Assembly: GCA_015680685.1 (NCBI GenBank)
Contig: MNCI01001040.1
Location: 48,411 to 100,392 of the forward strand
Length of the DNA: 51,982 nt
From: Gnetum montanum
Taxonomy: Eukaryota > Streptophyta > Gnetopsida > Gnetales > Gnetaceae
Direction of reading: 5' to 3'
Shown here: positions 34,324 through 46,565 of the stretch, piece by piece
How positions within the stretch are numbered: the stretch's first letter is position 1
How the letters are laid out: each line of letters begins with the position of its first letter
Notes under the pieces: model-generated
Told to the model about the DNA's origin: nothing
Database searches by the model: none
The model's input: the letters and a program-made list of their open reading frames with translations, nothing else
Program-made: the position numbers and the translations under genes

Positions 34324-34980
34324 GAAAACTGTAGCAACTAAAAACTTCAATGGCTAGAACATTGAGAGGTCCATGGTTACCTAGTTTGACCTCATGTCCA
34401 CATGAGGGCCTACTAGAGGTGGAGACGAGGTTCCCTAAATGGTCTTGTTGATCAAACAAGGACTTACCAAATGCAACCAAGGGTGCAATGTAGTTAGTTG
34501 CAATGCTAATGCAAATGATGATAAGTGTTCACATGGTGTTAGTGGTGTTAATGGGGTTGAGCGTAGTCAAGGTTTTTAGTGAAAAATGAAAGTCTCAACA
34601 TGTGGGAATTATCACCCCAAGTGTGGTTATGTGTTGAAATAGTAGAAAATGCATGTAAAAATTCTGAAAGTACAAAGAAAGAGAGCAAGAGAGAATGAAA
34701 CACTACCCTAAGTGTGGTTGAGCATAGTTAACTTCAAAAGGGGTGAGTAGGTATGCAGTGTACAATAGGCATAGTGGACAATGTAGTCATAGTCTTGGGG
34801 GTGTCTAGCCATGAAGATTGACATTCTACCATAGTGTTTGTGCTTGCTAGGTTAGCCATCATAGTGTGTAGTGGACTATAGTGTCCTACAATAGGTTGTG
34901 GTGATGTGTAACTTTGTGTCTCTCTAGTTCACTAGTGTGCCTTTGAATTTTCTTACTTGTCTAATTTTCAAAACATTAAT

Positions 34981-35010
34981 GGTAAGGGTATTTGTAGGGC
35001 TAGGTTTAAA
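34981..35010 (-). promoter_or_regulatory. Element D LTR core promoter, decayed
   Basis: The minus strand reads AAACCTAGCCCTACAAATAC at the place of AACCCTAGxCCTATAAATA in other copies. Confidence 0.5.
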
Positions 35011-35389
35011 GTGAAATGAGGAGGGACTACCACATGGTAGTGGGACAATTGCGATTATGCTATCACCCAACTATGCTTTCCACTAAGATAAGTGGTGTTA
35101 TGCTCTACTATACTTTGCCAAACTCTATGAGACTATGAGATTGTGACTATGCTATGAAGTGCATGTATATGTGCCAAGAGGATTGCAATGTACTTGAAAA
35201 AATGCAACTTTGGAGACTACACTCCAAGATTACACTCTCCACTATCTTGTGTTGGGTCAAGCATAGTTACAATTTGGGGACAAAAAGGGGATACAAAAAA
35301 TGCATTTTGCTAACTATGCTTGTTGAAGGTGAGTTGGAGCTGAGCTAAGTGCCAGTGCTACATTATAAAGGCCTTTAGAGGCCATTCTA

Positions 35390-35960
35390 GCTACCTACAC
35401 TTGACTACCCTCTAGACTAAGGAAGAGCATAGTCCAACACTTAGAAAAATTTTGCAAGCAATGTCTGTGTTCAATATGATTCAAACTAGGGTTGAGCATA
35501 GTCCTATCACTTGTTAAAACTTGCAGAAATTAGCTTCCAATTGACTATTCTTAACTATGCTCTATGCTAGTGGAGAGTGTAGTCTTAACACTTAGAAAAA
35601 ATCTACAAAAACTGAGCCTTCATGTTTACTACACTTGACTATGCTCTGGGGCAGTGAAGAGCATAGTCTCAACACTTAGAAAATTTTACAGTGATTATCT
35701 TGACATTTAGAAAAATTTGTAAAACTAGCCTTTATGTTGACTATGCTCTGCATGAGGCTGACTATGCCCTAGGGTAGTGGATAGCATAGTCTCAACACTT
35801 AGAAAAATCTATAGCTTCTAGCTTCATGATGACAGTTAGACAAAATTTCAAAAATTCGGTTTTGAGCTGACTACACTCTCGATTGGGTTGATATGCTCTG
35901 GGGAAATGGAGAGCGTAATCCTAGCACTTAGAAAAATTTTTAGAAAGAAAGCTTGTGCTG
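35390..35960 (-). repeat. U3 array of palindrome-bearing units in D LTR
   Basis: About six units repeat the pattern agcatagtcNcaacacttagaaaaat, each followed by a gactatgctct-like half-site. The spacing is roughly 70-110 bp. It is the same array as in both C LTRs, in opposite orientation. Confidence 0.7.
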
Positions 35961-36024
35961 ACACTTAGGCAAATTTGCAATTGAGATGTTGTAGCCCAAA
36001 TTTGGTGATGTTTCAATAGGTATT

Positions 36025-36840
36025 TGATGAGTGGCGAGGTACCTCTACACTCAACCATATGAATACGAGCATCTCATGCACGATCCGGTTGAACTCCAAG
36101 GACTAAGTGCTTAGGCACCTTATGGAACACTTAAGGTTAATCAATCGTTATCCTCCCAAACTTACTTGTATTTTCATGGTTGTATGGTTAAGTAAGTTTG
36201 AGGTATGTGATTTTTATATCTTTTCTCTTTTTAACGCCTATGCTAATGAGGAAGGGTGAAGAGACTAAGTAACTAACTTTCATTAACTACTCATTAACTA
36301 AGTTCTAATTTTCCTAGCACCAGTAGCTATTCCCACTTGCCACACACACCTTGAACTAGTGCAACACTGCTAGGATTACCAAACGCTATTCATTACTAGG
36401 TTACCAAGCGTTACACACGTGCTCAAAGCAGTCGTACTAAATGCACTTAACTAGAAGAGTTGAGGGTTGAGAGAGATTTAATTATCTAAGAAAGAATTTA
36501 AACATTTAATAATAATTAAATCCTATTTAGCTTAGTCCACATGTTGCAAGGTTTATCAGAAAGTTCATCTTTATTTCTATACACAAATGTGTGCTCAGGT
36601 ACAATTTGCTCGAATAAAGATCCATTCACTTTGAGACTCCTACTATTGGCACATGGAAATTATTCTATCTCTAGAATGGTAAAAATTCCAAAGTTTAGCT
36701 AAGCTAAGGGTCTAGATCTAGATGATCTTACAAGGGAAAGCTACCTCTTATTTATAGACAAGGCAACGAGCTACGATATCGTGTACGCGATATCGCAAGG
36801 GCCGACACGATATCGCGACCTATGCGATATCGCATCCCAT
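36025..36840 (-). mobile_element. LTR-like fragment, second family (copy 1)
   Basis: 36025-36280 aligns at roughly 85 percent with 46566-46820, both beginning tgatgagtggcgag next to an unrelated sequence. The minus-strand TATA box (36746-36760) makes this a minus-strand LTR ending at 36025. Its upstream limit is unknown because the second copy is cut by the LINE. No internal coding region could be assigned. Confidence 0.6.
36746..36833 (-). promoter_or_regulatory. TATA box with four upstream CGATATCG palindromes
   Basis: The TATA box (minus strand TCTATAAATAAG) is at 36746-36758. Immediately upstream in minus orientation are four perfect CGATATCG palindromes, at 36774, 36788, 36808 and 36825, two of them extended to GCGATATCGC. 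This resembles a clustered transcription factor site in an LTR promoter. Confidence 0.6.
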
Positions 36841-37609
36841 TAGTATTTATTATGGATGGATCGTAGAGACTATCCATGACTTATTTTATGAATGAGTGAT
36901 CATTATTTTGATAGCATTTGGGAGATTTCTCTCTATCCACATATGCTTCTTGCATTATTAGTCATAAGAACTATGAGATTGATATCCCTACTACTTTTCC
37001 TATTGCAATTTTCCATTAACTAGCCATTTCTCCTCATTAGAATCTTTTAATTCTATGTGAATCATAGCCCTTGGATGGGTCCATGTCTAATGCTTGCTAG
37101 CAAGAAGTGTGATTTTTAGATGAAAAAGTAGGAGGCCTAATGAACTCATTTTAGATGTATGAAATCCTTTCCAACTATGAAATATTAGCGCATGAGAGCC
37201 TTTATTTAAATTTTTTTAGTTCATAGCTTGGAGAGATTATGATCCATCCTACTAAGAGTCTTAGCAAAGGCCTACATTGCCTTGCTCATGAAAGACCTAA
37301 GCTGATCACTATTAGATCTAGATTTCGAAAGCTAAATTCCACTAGATGTATTCCCATGTATGCTTCTCTTTTCTACATATTTTGCTATTCCAATTTTTCA
37401 TGTATGATTAACATGTTGGATATTTCTAAACTCTTATTATTGATAATGAGGTCTATTAGTAAGGAATGTTTGCAACACATCAATTTTTGTCACCTCTTCC
37501 TTGGTATGTCTTGTATCCTAAATTCTTCCTAGTTTGCATGTTGTGTGTCTTGAATTCTTGATATGTCATAGTTGTAATTTTTATTTCTATACTATATTTG
37601 TGTTTTATT
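36841..37609. other. AT-rich stretch, no gene seen
   Basis: This may be the rest of the LTR-like fragment. A 97-codon frame at 37239-37532 shows no recognisable motif. Confidence 0.35.
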
Positions 37610-38112
37610 ACATGTTTAAGATATATGCTTTGTAAATACTTTTTTAAGGTTCCATTTTATATTTTAATTATTTTAAACATACATATACTAATCCTTGTTG
37701 GAGTTTTAAGTAAGGAGGTATTAATTACTAGATGGATCATTGGAACATGAGGTTGGACATGGGACATATGATATTCTTTTATTATTATATGTTTTAATAT
37801 GTTCTTATAATTGGTTTATATTTGATTAGATTATTTTATATTTTATTTACTATAGAGTAATAGTATAGAATAGTATCCTCTAGATGAATATGTTAGGGTT
37901 TAAACCTTAGATCTTGATTAGTTTATAGTATTTCTATAGCCTACTGATTAGTAATTAAAAAACAATTTGGAGGAAAAACTTTAAGAATAGTCTATTTTTA
38001 GAAATAAAATATATGTTTGAATTTTAGATTTAGAGTATATATGTTTTGTAAGCTTTAGTCATCCATTTCCATCATTTATTGGCCAAACTTTAGCATGCCC
38101 ATATGAGTATAA
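37610..38112 (+). repeat. Direct repeat R1, left copy
   Basis: It shares blocks with 39627-40070 in the same order: atgtttaagatat, acttttNtaag, cttgttgNagttttaagt, atttggagga and attggccaaact. Similarity is roughly 70-75 percent with indels. It could be an old LTR pair or a segmental duplication; the coding content between the copies is nil. Confidence 0.6.
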
Positions 38113-39626
38113 ATAACTAACAATTATTTAATTAGAAACCATCCATTTGCTTTAATGATATATGGGAGATAGAGCCAAAGAGAGAGACCCTACCAAATAT
38201 AAGAAGAAGCCATCTAAGCCTATGACATCTTTTAGATCTATGTTCTTTTTCTTTCCAAGTTTTCCTTTCTAGATTTCTTTTAAATTTGATCATTGATCTC
38301 TTCCCTTTATTTAGGATTAGAGCCATGTTAGGTCTCAACTATATGAGGGTTTTAACATTCTTGCTTCTTTCTAAGTAAGAAAATTTATTATAGTGGTCAT
38401 TTTTGGATTTTGGATTCACAAGGTTAATGCACAATTTTATTTTGATGACATATGCCTAGAAAATAGATTTTGAGATGCATTATTTTATAATTTAAGTTTG
38501 GATCTATATTTTTTTTGTTCTAAGAAGACGTCATTATGAATTTCATTCCACTTTCATTTATCTTAGATTTTGTTTACTTTTATTAAAATTTTGATATGTT
38601 TTCTTCTGGTTTTTGACTCATTTTACATCTCTTACACCTAATTCCTCCTTTCTTGGCTTGTGTACTAAAGAAAAAAAATTCAATTATATCGATGCAAATT
38701 TTGAAATACTTTTCCCAAGCTCTATAGTCATCATGAGTGTCATCATGAGTTGCAATAGAAGTTCTGATATTTCTTATGTACACAAAGAAAATGTTGTCAG
38801 TAGGAACATATGAAGATAGGTAGCATTTTAGCCATTATGATCATGCACACAAATTTTCATCATTAGAAACATAGTTTTAACTTGAAAAATTAAAAAAAAT
38901 AGTTAAACTATCATACCCATGATCTAGATGCCTTTTTTATCCTTTTATTTGTGTCTTTAACCTTCCACAGATTTGAACCATTGACTCTTTATTTGCTAAA
39001 TTACTTGTTTTTATGTTTGATTGCTTGCTACGCTAATGTGTGATTTTACTTTATTATGATTATTTTTCTTATGAGCTAATTATATTTTTTATGAGATTTT
39101 AAGAAGCTTAACTATGACATGCTATACCATGTAATATTAATTTTTTTATTAGGTGCATCCTAATTGTTTTATTCTATATATTATTTTAACTATTATATTT
39201 TATATCACCCTTGTTGGTTATCTTGTTGTGTTATTTTTTGGTTTCAAACTCTTGATCTCATACTTGGTGGAATATTTTAATGTTTCTTTTATTACATAAG
39301 GTATAATTATTTAGAAAGGTAATTTTTAATATAAGTTATACTAATATTATTTAGCAATGTTTAGCTATACTATGAAAAATCATGTTATTTTATTAATCAC
39401 TTGATTAAATTATTTTTGCAAGCTTGTTTACATGTTAAGATCTTCTATGGTTAAATATGGATATACATCATCTATGGCTTTGTAACATCTTGATTTTAGG
39501 ATCCATTGCCCCCATTAGTTGTTATGTCTTATGGGTTGAACCTTTGATGTATTGTTTGATAAGCTAATTCTTTGCATTTTAGGTGTCATTCTTATGATTG
39601 ATGTTTTAATTTTAATTAGATATTAG
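38113..39626. other. AT-rich spacer between R1 copies, no gene seen
   Basis: It is strongly A/T-rich with short open frames only (for example 38132-38338 and 38613-38813) and no motif I recognise. Confidence 0.4.
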
Positions 39627-40070
39627 TAGATGTTTAAGATATGTACTTTATGAATACTTTTCTAAGATTTTATTTTACATTTTAATTACTTTATTTTAAG
39701 CATATGTGCACTAACCCTTGTTGAAGTTTTAAGTTAGTAGGTATTAGGCATGAGATGGATTATTGACACATGGGTTTCTACCTTAGATATGTGGCATGCT
39801 ATCATTGATATATGTTTGGATACTTACCTATGTTTTTATATTTTATTTTTTATTAATATTTTATTTATTTATTTTTTATAGAGTGATACAATAAACTTGT
39901 ACCATCTACATAGCTATCTACCATCTAAAAAGTATTTGGAGGACAAACCTTGAAAATAGTTTATTTTTTAGAAATAATATATACATTTTAATTTCATTTT
40001 AGGCTACATGTGTTTTATGAGTCTTATTCTACCATTAGCAATATCCATTGGCCAAACTCTAGTATGACCT
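39627..40070 (+). repeat. Direct repeat R1, right copy
   Basis: This copy is collinear with 37610-38112 and ends where the 5' LTR of the small element (40071) begins. Confidence 0.6.
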
Positions 40071-42290
40071 TATTAGAATATAATTGTAATGCATGTGTAC
40101 AATCATTATTTTCTCATTAACAACATATGAAAAGATGAAAAGTTATTAATAAAGAGATGCAACAATATGTGAACATATAAAAAGACACACCAATTTATGA
40201 ATAATCTTGAATTCTTACAAGGGATATAAGCCAAGGATTTAGCATTTTCCAATCGTCATCATCATTAATACACAACATATTATACCATATGAAGAATAAT
40301 CATGACCATAAAAAAGAAAGGAATATGTGAAAAATAGATTCAAATATGAAGAAGAAAAAGGAAAATAAATCATATTAATTGAAATTTAATAATAAACACT
40401 CGTAAATTATGTTATAAATAAGAAAGCAATCATGAATGACCTTTGACTTATAAGTTACAATAATGCAATATTAAACCCTACAAATACTAATAAAAAATGA
40501 TCAACATCATTTAAAATAATGAAAATGGTAAACATAAAGAAAATATGTGAGATCATAAGTAAATATAACATTAGTTTGATTCATAAAAAATCATGAATAA
40601 TGGTGGAGTAACAATAATAGATTATGGAGAATTAATGTAAATGAAATGTTAACTTAGTGAATTGTAACTTATGATGAATGTTGTAACAAAAGAGTTAAAG
40701 GAGTCATTGAGCATCCTTTTTAGAGAAGTGAATAAATGCAACACATTACAAAGTATAGAACTCATAACCAGCATTTGAGCATTACAATCAGAAGGCTTAA
40801 GAAGTGACTTGAAGTTTAGAAGAAAGTATTGTAGGAGACATGTGTGATCCCTGTAGCATAGTATTCAACTTCCTAAAGAAAGAGAAGATTCAAGTTATGT
40901 CATACATAGCCTAGTTTAGTTTCTTAAATAAGAAGACAAGACCATCCGAAAGGTTTTGCTGGTGAAGAAGGAAAAGACTTAGAAAGAAGTATTTGGTAAA
41001 TCCTAGTGAAGTTAAGGGATGGATTAGCAAGGTTAAGAAAGAAGTTAAGTTTAAGAAGACTTAACAAAGTAAAGTATCAAACTACAAGTAGTCCACATAC
41101 AATTTGTAATGTAATATAAGTTATGAATAATAACCACGAAGAAGATATTCATAATACACTATAAGTTATGAATAATAGTAATATGAAAAGGAAAGTTAAG
41201 AAAAAAAATCTAATATTATGGTGCACAAATGGTATTATTACCAATTATGAAAAGTATATCTTCTTATAAAAGATCCTAAGGTAACAATGTTGTAGAATAG
41301 GTAGTATAGATTACCATCTAATATGGACTTAAAAAATAACATCAAAGTATGAAGTAATTACAATTATGAAGTGGAAAATGATGTGTAAATCTAAATTAAT
41401 TAGAAATTTATGGCTATTTCATGGTAAGTATACCAATTTTTATTACTATCTTGCTTGGAAGCATGCACCAAGCAAGGAGTTTCAATAAAAAATGTCAAAA
41501 GTACCATGAATTATAAGAATTTTAACATTATAATAATTAAAGAAGATTCCATGAATAAAGATGAATTTTTGAGTAAAAGGAAGGAAAGAAATATGGAATG
41601 ATGTTGATCTTTTTAAAAATATATTAGTTAATAAGAGCATAGAAGTTTTCTTCATCATTCATATTTTTGATTCAGCAACTTATGAATTTTTCTTCATCAT
41701 TCATATTTTTGATTTAGGTACTCATGAATTCCACAAAAGACAAAGTAAATTAAATACTAATGGTTGAAGGAGATTGTTAGAATGTAATTGTAAAGCATGT
41801 GTACAATCATTATGAAAATATGAAAAGTTGTTAATAAAGAGATGTAATAGTTCATAAACATATGAAAACATATAATGATTAGTAAATAGTCATGACTTCT
41901 TATGAGGAATATAAGCCATGAATTTAGCCTTTCCCAATCATCATCATCGTCAATACATAATACATTGTACTATACAAAGAATAACCATGACCAATAAAAG
42001 AGAAAGAAACATGTGAAAGAAAGATTCAAAGAAGAAGAAGAAGAAGAAAAAGAAAAAGAAGAGGTATCAATTAATGTTCATTGTTAGAAAAGAGCAACCA
42101 TTAGTGTATATTTAACTTATGAGTTTTAATAATAAGATAATAGAGCTTTTGAATACCAATTAGAAGTAATGAATACCTTTTAGAAAAATGAAGATGATAA
42201 CCATGAAGAAAATAGATAAGATTATAAGTAAACAAAACATTAGTATGATGATTACAAATTCATGAATAATGGAGTAATAAATTAGAGTAG
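40071..42290 (+). mobile_element. Small non-autonomous LTR element
   Basis: Direct repeats of about 520-550 bp (about 40071-40622 and 41775-42285) flank 1.15 kb of noncoding sequence. The right copy begins TGTTAGAATGTAATTG and is preceded by gaaggagat, a purine tract typical of Ty1/copia 3' LTR starts. The left copy begins TATTAGAATATAATTG. No gag or pol motif is present in the interior. Exact 3' ends and a target duplication were not found. Inside lies a 44-bp two-copy tandem repeat (about 41645-41735). Confidence 0.6.
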
Positions 42291-42350
42291 GTTCACTCCA
42301 ATAATAAATCACCTTCCAAGGCTAAATCTAGATATTATGTAAATATAAAT

Positions 42351-43760
42351 TGTTATGACCAAAAAAATCAATCACTGGAATGAAGATCAATGGATCTAGT
42401 GCAAAAAGTCCTCAACCTTGAATCCCCAAGGCCTCCACAAAAATGTGGGATCTAAGGTGCCCTCGCTAGTTTGGTAGACCAACCAAGGACTTATGAAGTA
42501 CAAAATGGAATAAATAATATAATTTCAAATCAAAGTAATATAAATGCACTAAAATAAAAGAAAATTTTAATTTGAACATAAACCACAATTGTAAAATTTA
42601 TTTTACAAAAAAATAAAATAAAGGAAAGTTAAGAGATTATGTACAAAGTGTGCCTGAGAGGGCAATAAGGGGGTTCGCTTGAGTAGGGGTTTAGGGTACT
42701 TTGAAGTCAATGTATTCAACTCCATGATCTAGATGTTCTACCACTCCTGATGCTATTGAATATCCTTTACTAATACTATAGATCTGCAATGTTGATCACT
42801 ACTGGGGATGAGAAAAGTGAAAAAAAATAATGCTAGATTGTTCCATGCTAGGGTCTGAGAATCCTAGAAGTGTAGCATTGATATCGAAAATCTACAACTC
42901 TTAGGGTGACACTGCTTTCATGTTGGGGTTCAAGAGAATGCAAACAAGGAGATTACAAGAATCTTTGAGTGCTTGAAAATGCCCAAGTATGGAATTATTT
43001 CTTGAAAAAATGTATGTATGCTCAATGTATTCAAGTGTCAAAAAAGTCAAACCTCTCAATTACGTTTGAGGTTAGTTTTTATAGGTTCTAGGCCATAAAT
43101 GGTACTAAAAAATGGCTATGATTTGGTTGTAAATTTGCTACCAAATTACTACAATTTTCTACCTCATTTAGGTGAGATGGGTGCCCAAATTTGGGAGGTT
43201 ACCATATATAGTAAGTGCCTCCCCCATGGCCATTCCATTTACTATAACTAGTAACAGGGGCATACATTCTATGTTGGAGATGAATCTTCCATGTTGAGCT
43301 CTATACTATGCTTGTTGAAGCATTGGGGGGATGTAATTTCCACACTAGGGATGGAGCCTCCTCACTAGGGGGAAACTTCCACACTGAGAAAGAAATGTTT
43401 TCAAGTTGACCATGCAACCTCCATGATTAGGGGGGCACAAATGGGGAAGTTTCAAAGCTAAGAGAAAAGCCCGCACCTCTCCATGCTAGGGGTAGGTGAG
43501 ATCTACCCCCTTGTAGATTTTTCTAGCGTAGAAAAGTGTATACCCCCCATAAAATCCATTAAATTACCATTTTTGGCATTCCAAAAGGCATTTTGACCCT
43601 CCCCAAGACAAATATAGACACTGGGTGACATTTTTCACTTGGGAAATGAGGCTTTGACCACTTATGAGGTATTTTTACTCCAAAAGTATAATGTAAAATT
43701 GTCCACTGTGAGTTACAATCTTAACATTTACAATCTTTTAGCTATTTTTAAGGGGTTTCA
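42351..43760 (-). mobile_element. LTR, third variant (3' or solo LTR)
   Basis: In minus orientation it runs from TGAAACCCCTTAAAAATAGC at 43760 to GGTCATAACA at 42351, with TG/CA ends. It has a TATA box (CCTATAAAAACTAAC, 43072-43086) and a U5 block (AAGTCCTTGGTTGGTC) resembling the LTRs of A, B and D. No primer site follows its end, so it is a 3' or solo LTR. Its first 65 bases resemble the 60 bases just right of 43760. Confidence 0.6.
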
Positions 43761-43829
43761 TTGTAAATTGTCCACTGTGAGTTACATCTTGTTGATGCAA
43801 ATCTTTTAGCTAATTTACATTGCTCATCA

Positions 43830-44360
43830 TTGTTCTGCTCATCATTGATGATGTTGGTTAAGGCTACTCAAAATGATGGCACCTATAATTCAAGAGGTAA
43901 AACAACTTTAGAACCATAAAACAAGTTATAAGAGGCTACACTAATTGCCATGCAATATGTTTAATAGTACACCCATAGTGCATGGACAAGCCATTTGTGC
44001 TTACTATTATTGAGCATCTTTTTGAGCAAGTTAATGATGGCCTTGTTGCTTACTTCTACTTCTCCATTGACTTGAGGGTAATAGGAAGAGGAGAAAAAAT
44101 GTTTGATGCCTAGGTCATGTCAAAAATCTTTTATTTTTTGGCTACTAAATTTTGGTCCATTATATGTGACTATGATCATGGGTATGCCAAAACAAGCTAT
44201 AATGTTATTTAGGATGAATTTGCAAACTTGTTTAGATGTAGTCTTCCTTAGGGGAATATCAACCGACTTTGTAAAGTATTTTGTTATGATGATGATGAAA
44301 CTATGCCTTGTGAAATACTTAGGCGTTATGGGTCTAATGATATCCAACCCCCATCATTAA
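43830..44360 (-). pseudogene. Element G: integrase fragment
   Basis: The minus-strand frame 44347-44120 reads MDIIRPITPKYFTRHSFIII with the first catalytic Asp intact, then LRKTTSKQVCKFILNNIIAC and IVTYNGPKFSS, where the second catalytic Asp is Tyr. Beyond a stop come YYPQVNGEVEVSNKAIINLL with the Glu, and toward 43830 VYYxTHCMAISVASYNLFYG. The C-terminus is missing. It is homologous to the integrase of C. About 44360-44640 carries the HHCC part in decayed form. Confidence 0.8.
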
Positions 44361-44639
44361 AACAACCATGTTGTTTAAGTGATATGCAGCTTAGTTGATG
44401 ATACAAGTATAAGGTTTCTATATCGTTGGCATGTGCCACATCACTTAACCTTTTATAGAAAATCATTTTTCACATGGGGCTAATAGTAGTCTAACCTTCT
44501 AATCTTACCAGCAATAGCTCTTTGTCCTATATGTCCTCCACAAACATCCTCATGAACCTTCTCTAGGACTATTTTGGCTTTGATTTTACCTAAGCACGTT
44601 AGAAGTATGCCATCATAGGATCATTAACATTATGTGTTA

Positions 44640-45700
44640 TCACCTATGATGACATATTTTTTTGATCACTTGTGTATGAAATCCTTTGTTAGTAGTAGTT
44701 AGGCCTTGTGAGGATTCACTATGCATAAGGTAAAATTTGATATCATCGTACCACTCCTTGGGAGTAGTATGAACAATAGCCACAAAGATATCCTCAGTAT
44801 TCTGTGTGATGGGAGTAGCATAGTTCACAGTTGAGGTGGACAACTTACTGAACACATCTTGTGTGATGCTAAGGGCTAATGTTGCAATTGTATTGGCTAT
44901 AACATTCTCATTTCAAGGTATGTGTTGGATATCAATATCTATGTATTTTTGTAACAATTTCTTTCCTAAGTCACAATAAGGTTGTAAGTGTCTAGTCTTG
45001 CATGCATAAACCTTGGTTACTAGGTTAACTACAAGTTGTGAATCACCTTCATCCCTTTGATCAAGCGTTCATACTCCGCTATGTTCTTGGTAGATGGGAA
45101 ATCAAAATGATAAGCTAAGGATCAAATTTCATTAGATGAAAATGTTATGATGATAGAAGCACTAGCTTCATGGGTAGTTGAAGCTCCATCAAAGTGCATG
45201 ATTGCCTCATAATCCTCAAGCACTTGGCTAACTACATTAATGTATTCATTAGGGAATTCAAGATATATGGTTTCTTGGTCATTAATAGGTGAAATGGTAA
45301 GTTGTACAAGTATAGCTTGACCTTTCATTAAGGATTAAGAGTATAATGAAGGTCAAATTCCATAGTTATGGCTTTCTATTAGGCTATATGGCTACTTTCA
45401 TAGATGTTGATCATTATGGCTTTAAGTATGTTATCCTTGAAAATCATGTTGACTTGGCTTTTGAAGAGGTAGTATCTCCACTTCCTCAAGGAGAAGACTA
45501 GTGCTAAATAGTACTTCTCCACTTTAGTGTATCAAACCTTATGGGCAACTAACATGTGGCTAAGGTAGTATACAAGTAGTTTTGCTCCATCATCACATTT
45601 CTGATAGAGTAGAGAGGTAATGGATGTATTAGAGATCATGAGGTAGATGTAAAATAGTTTACCCTATTGTGGAGGATAGAATTTTAGCAATTGTATGAAT
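44640..45700 (-). pseudogene. Element G: RNase H and archaeal-type RNase H, decayed
   Basis: 45328-45122 holds SPINDQETIYLEFPNEY and IMHFDGAST with the catalytic Asp retained, the same layout as C 20947 onward. NIAEYERLI follows around 45100. The linker to integrase (44855-44640) reads FVAIVHTTPKEWYDDIKFYL. The upstream gypsy RNase H block around 45530-45400 reads VEKYYLALVFSLRKWRYYLF. Stops and frame changes separate these blocks. Confidence 0.75.
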
Positions 45701-46565
45701 TTTTGCTTAAGTTTTTCAAAGGCCTCTTGGCATTAAGTTGTTCACTCATAGTGAACTATTTTCTTAAGCAAGTGTTGCATGGGCTATAACTTATCCATAA
45801 GCCTAGCAATAAAGCTACAAATAAAATATAATTTTTCTTGTAATCCTTGAAGCACTATAAGGTTGGTAGGTGTTGCTAATTTGGATATGACCTTAACCTT
45901 ATTAGGATTAATAGGTATTCCCACTTCAGATACTACAAAGCAAACCATCTTATCGATCTGGACACCGAAGACACACTTTGTAGGATTGAACCTAAGCTCA
46001 TATTTGAGGCATCATTTAAGATCAAGTTCTAGGTCATTAGCATGATCATTGGCCACTTTGGACTTATGACTATATCATCTATGCAATCATTGAGCAGACC
46101 TAACATGTAATTGCTAAATATATAGCTCATGGCTCATTAATAGGTTACTCCAGCATTCTTAGGACCAAATGGCATCATAGTATGGTAAACAATCCCCCAT
46201 GGGATCATGAAGAGCATGCTAAGTTGATGCTCTAGGTTGATCCTAATTTGTTTATATCCTAGGAATCCATCCATGAAGGACAATAAGGAATGTTTGACTA
46301 TAGTATCAATAAGTTGATCAATACTAGGCAAATGAAAGTCATCCTTGATAGTTGCTTTATTTAGGTCTCAAAAATCAATGCAAATATGGATACTCCCATT
46401 TCTCTTAGAGATTACCACTATGTTGGACATCCATTCTATGTAGTCAATAGCTCTATTGAATTTGGCTTGGTAGAGCTTTGAGATCTCATTGCAAACTACC
46501 AAGGACAAATCAAGTCTAATTTTGTGCACTTTCTACTTGACTAGTCTAATGCTAGGATCTAGTAT
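45701..46565 (-). pseudogene. Element G: reverse transcriptase fragment
   Basis: Leftward from 46565: LVKQKVHKIRLDLSLVVCNE, then DYIEWMSNIVVISKRNGSIH, ICIDF, DLNKATIKDDFHLPSIDQLI and MMPFGPKNAGVTY. The catalytic box near 46080 reads CIDD, so Tyr is replaced but both Asp remain. Thumb and connection follow in shifted frames. The chain begins abruptly at 46565, where the LTR-like fragment 46566-46820 has inserted; the gag and protease part must lie right of the window. Confidence 0.8.

Larger units (their letters stand above)
34330..36015 (-). mobile_element. Element D 5' LTR
   Basis: In minus orientation it starts TGAAACATCACCAAATTTGG at 36015 and ends TAGTTGCTACA at 34330, with canonical TG/CA ends. 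The U3 (35390-35960) has about six units with cacttagaaaaattt words and agcatagtc/gactatgct half-sites, as in C. The promoter is at 34981-35010. Only nine bases separate its start from the next LTR fragment at 36025. Confidence 0.82.

Noticed and set aside
37239-37532. 97-codon frame as a small gene
   Set aside because: Strongly AT-rich context, no recognisable motif, no flanking signals.
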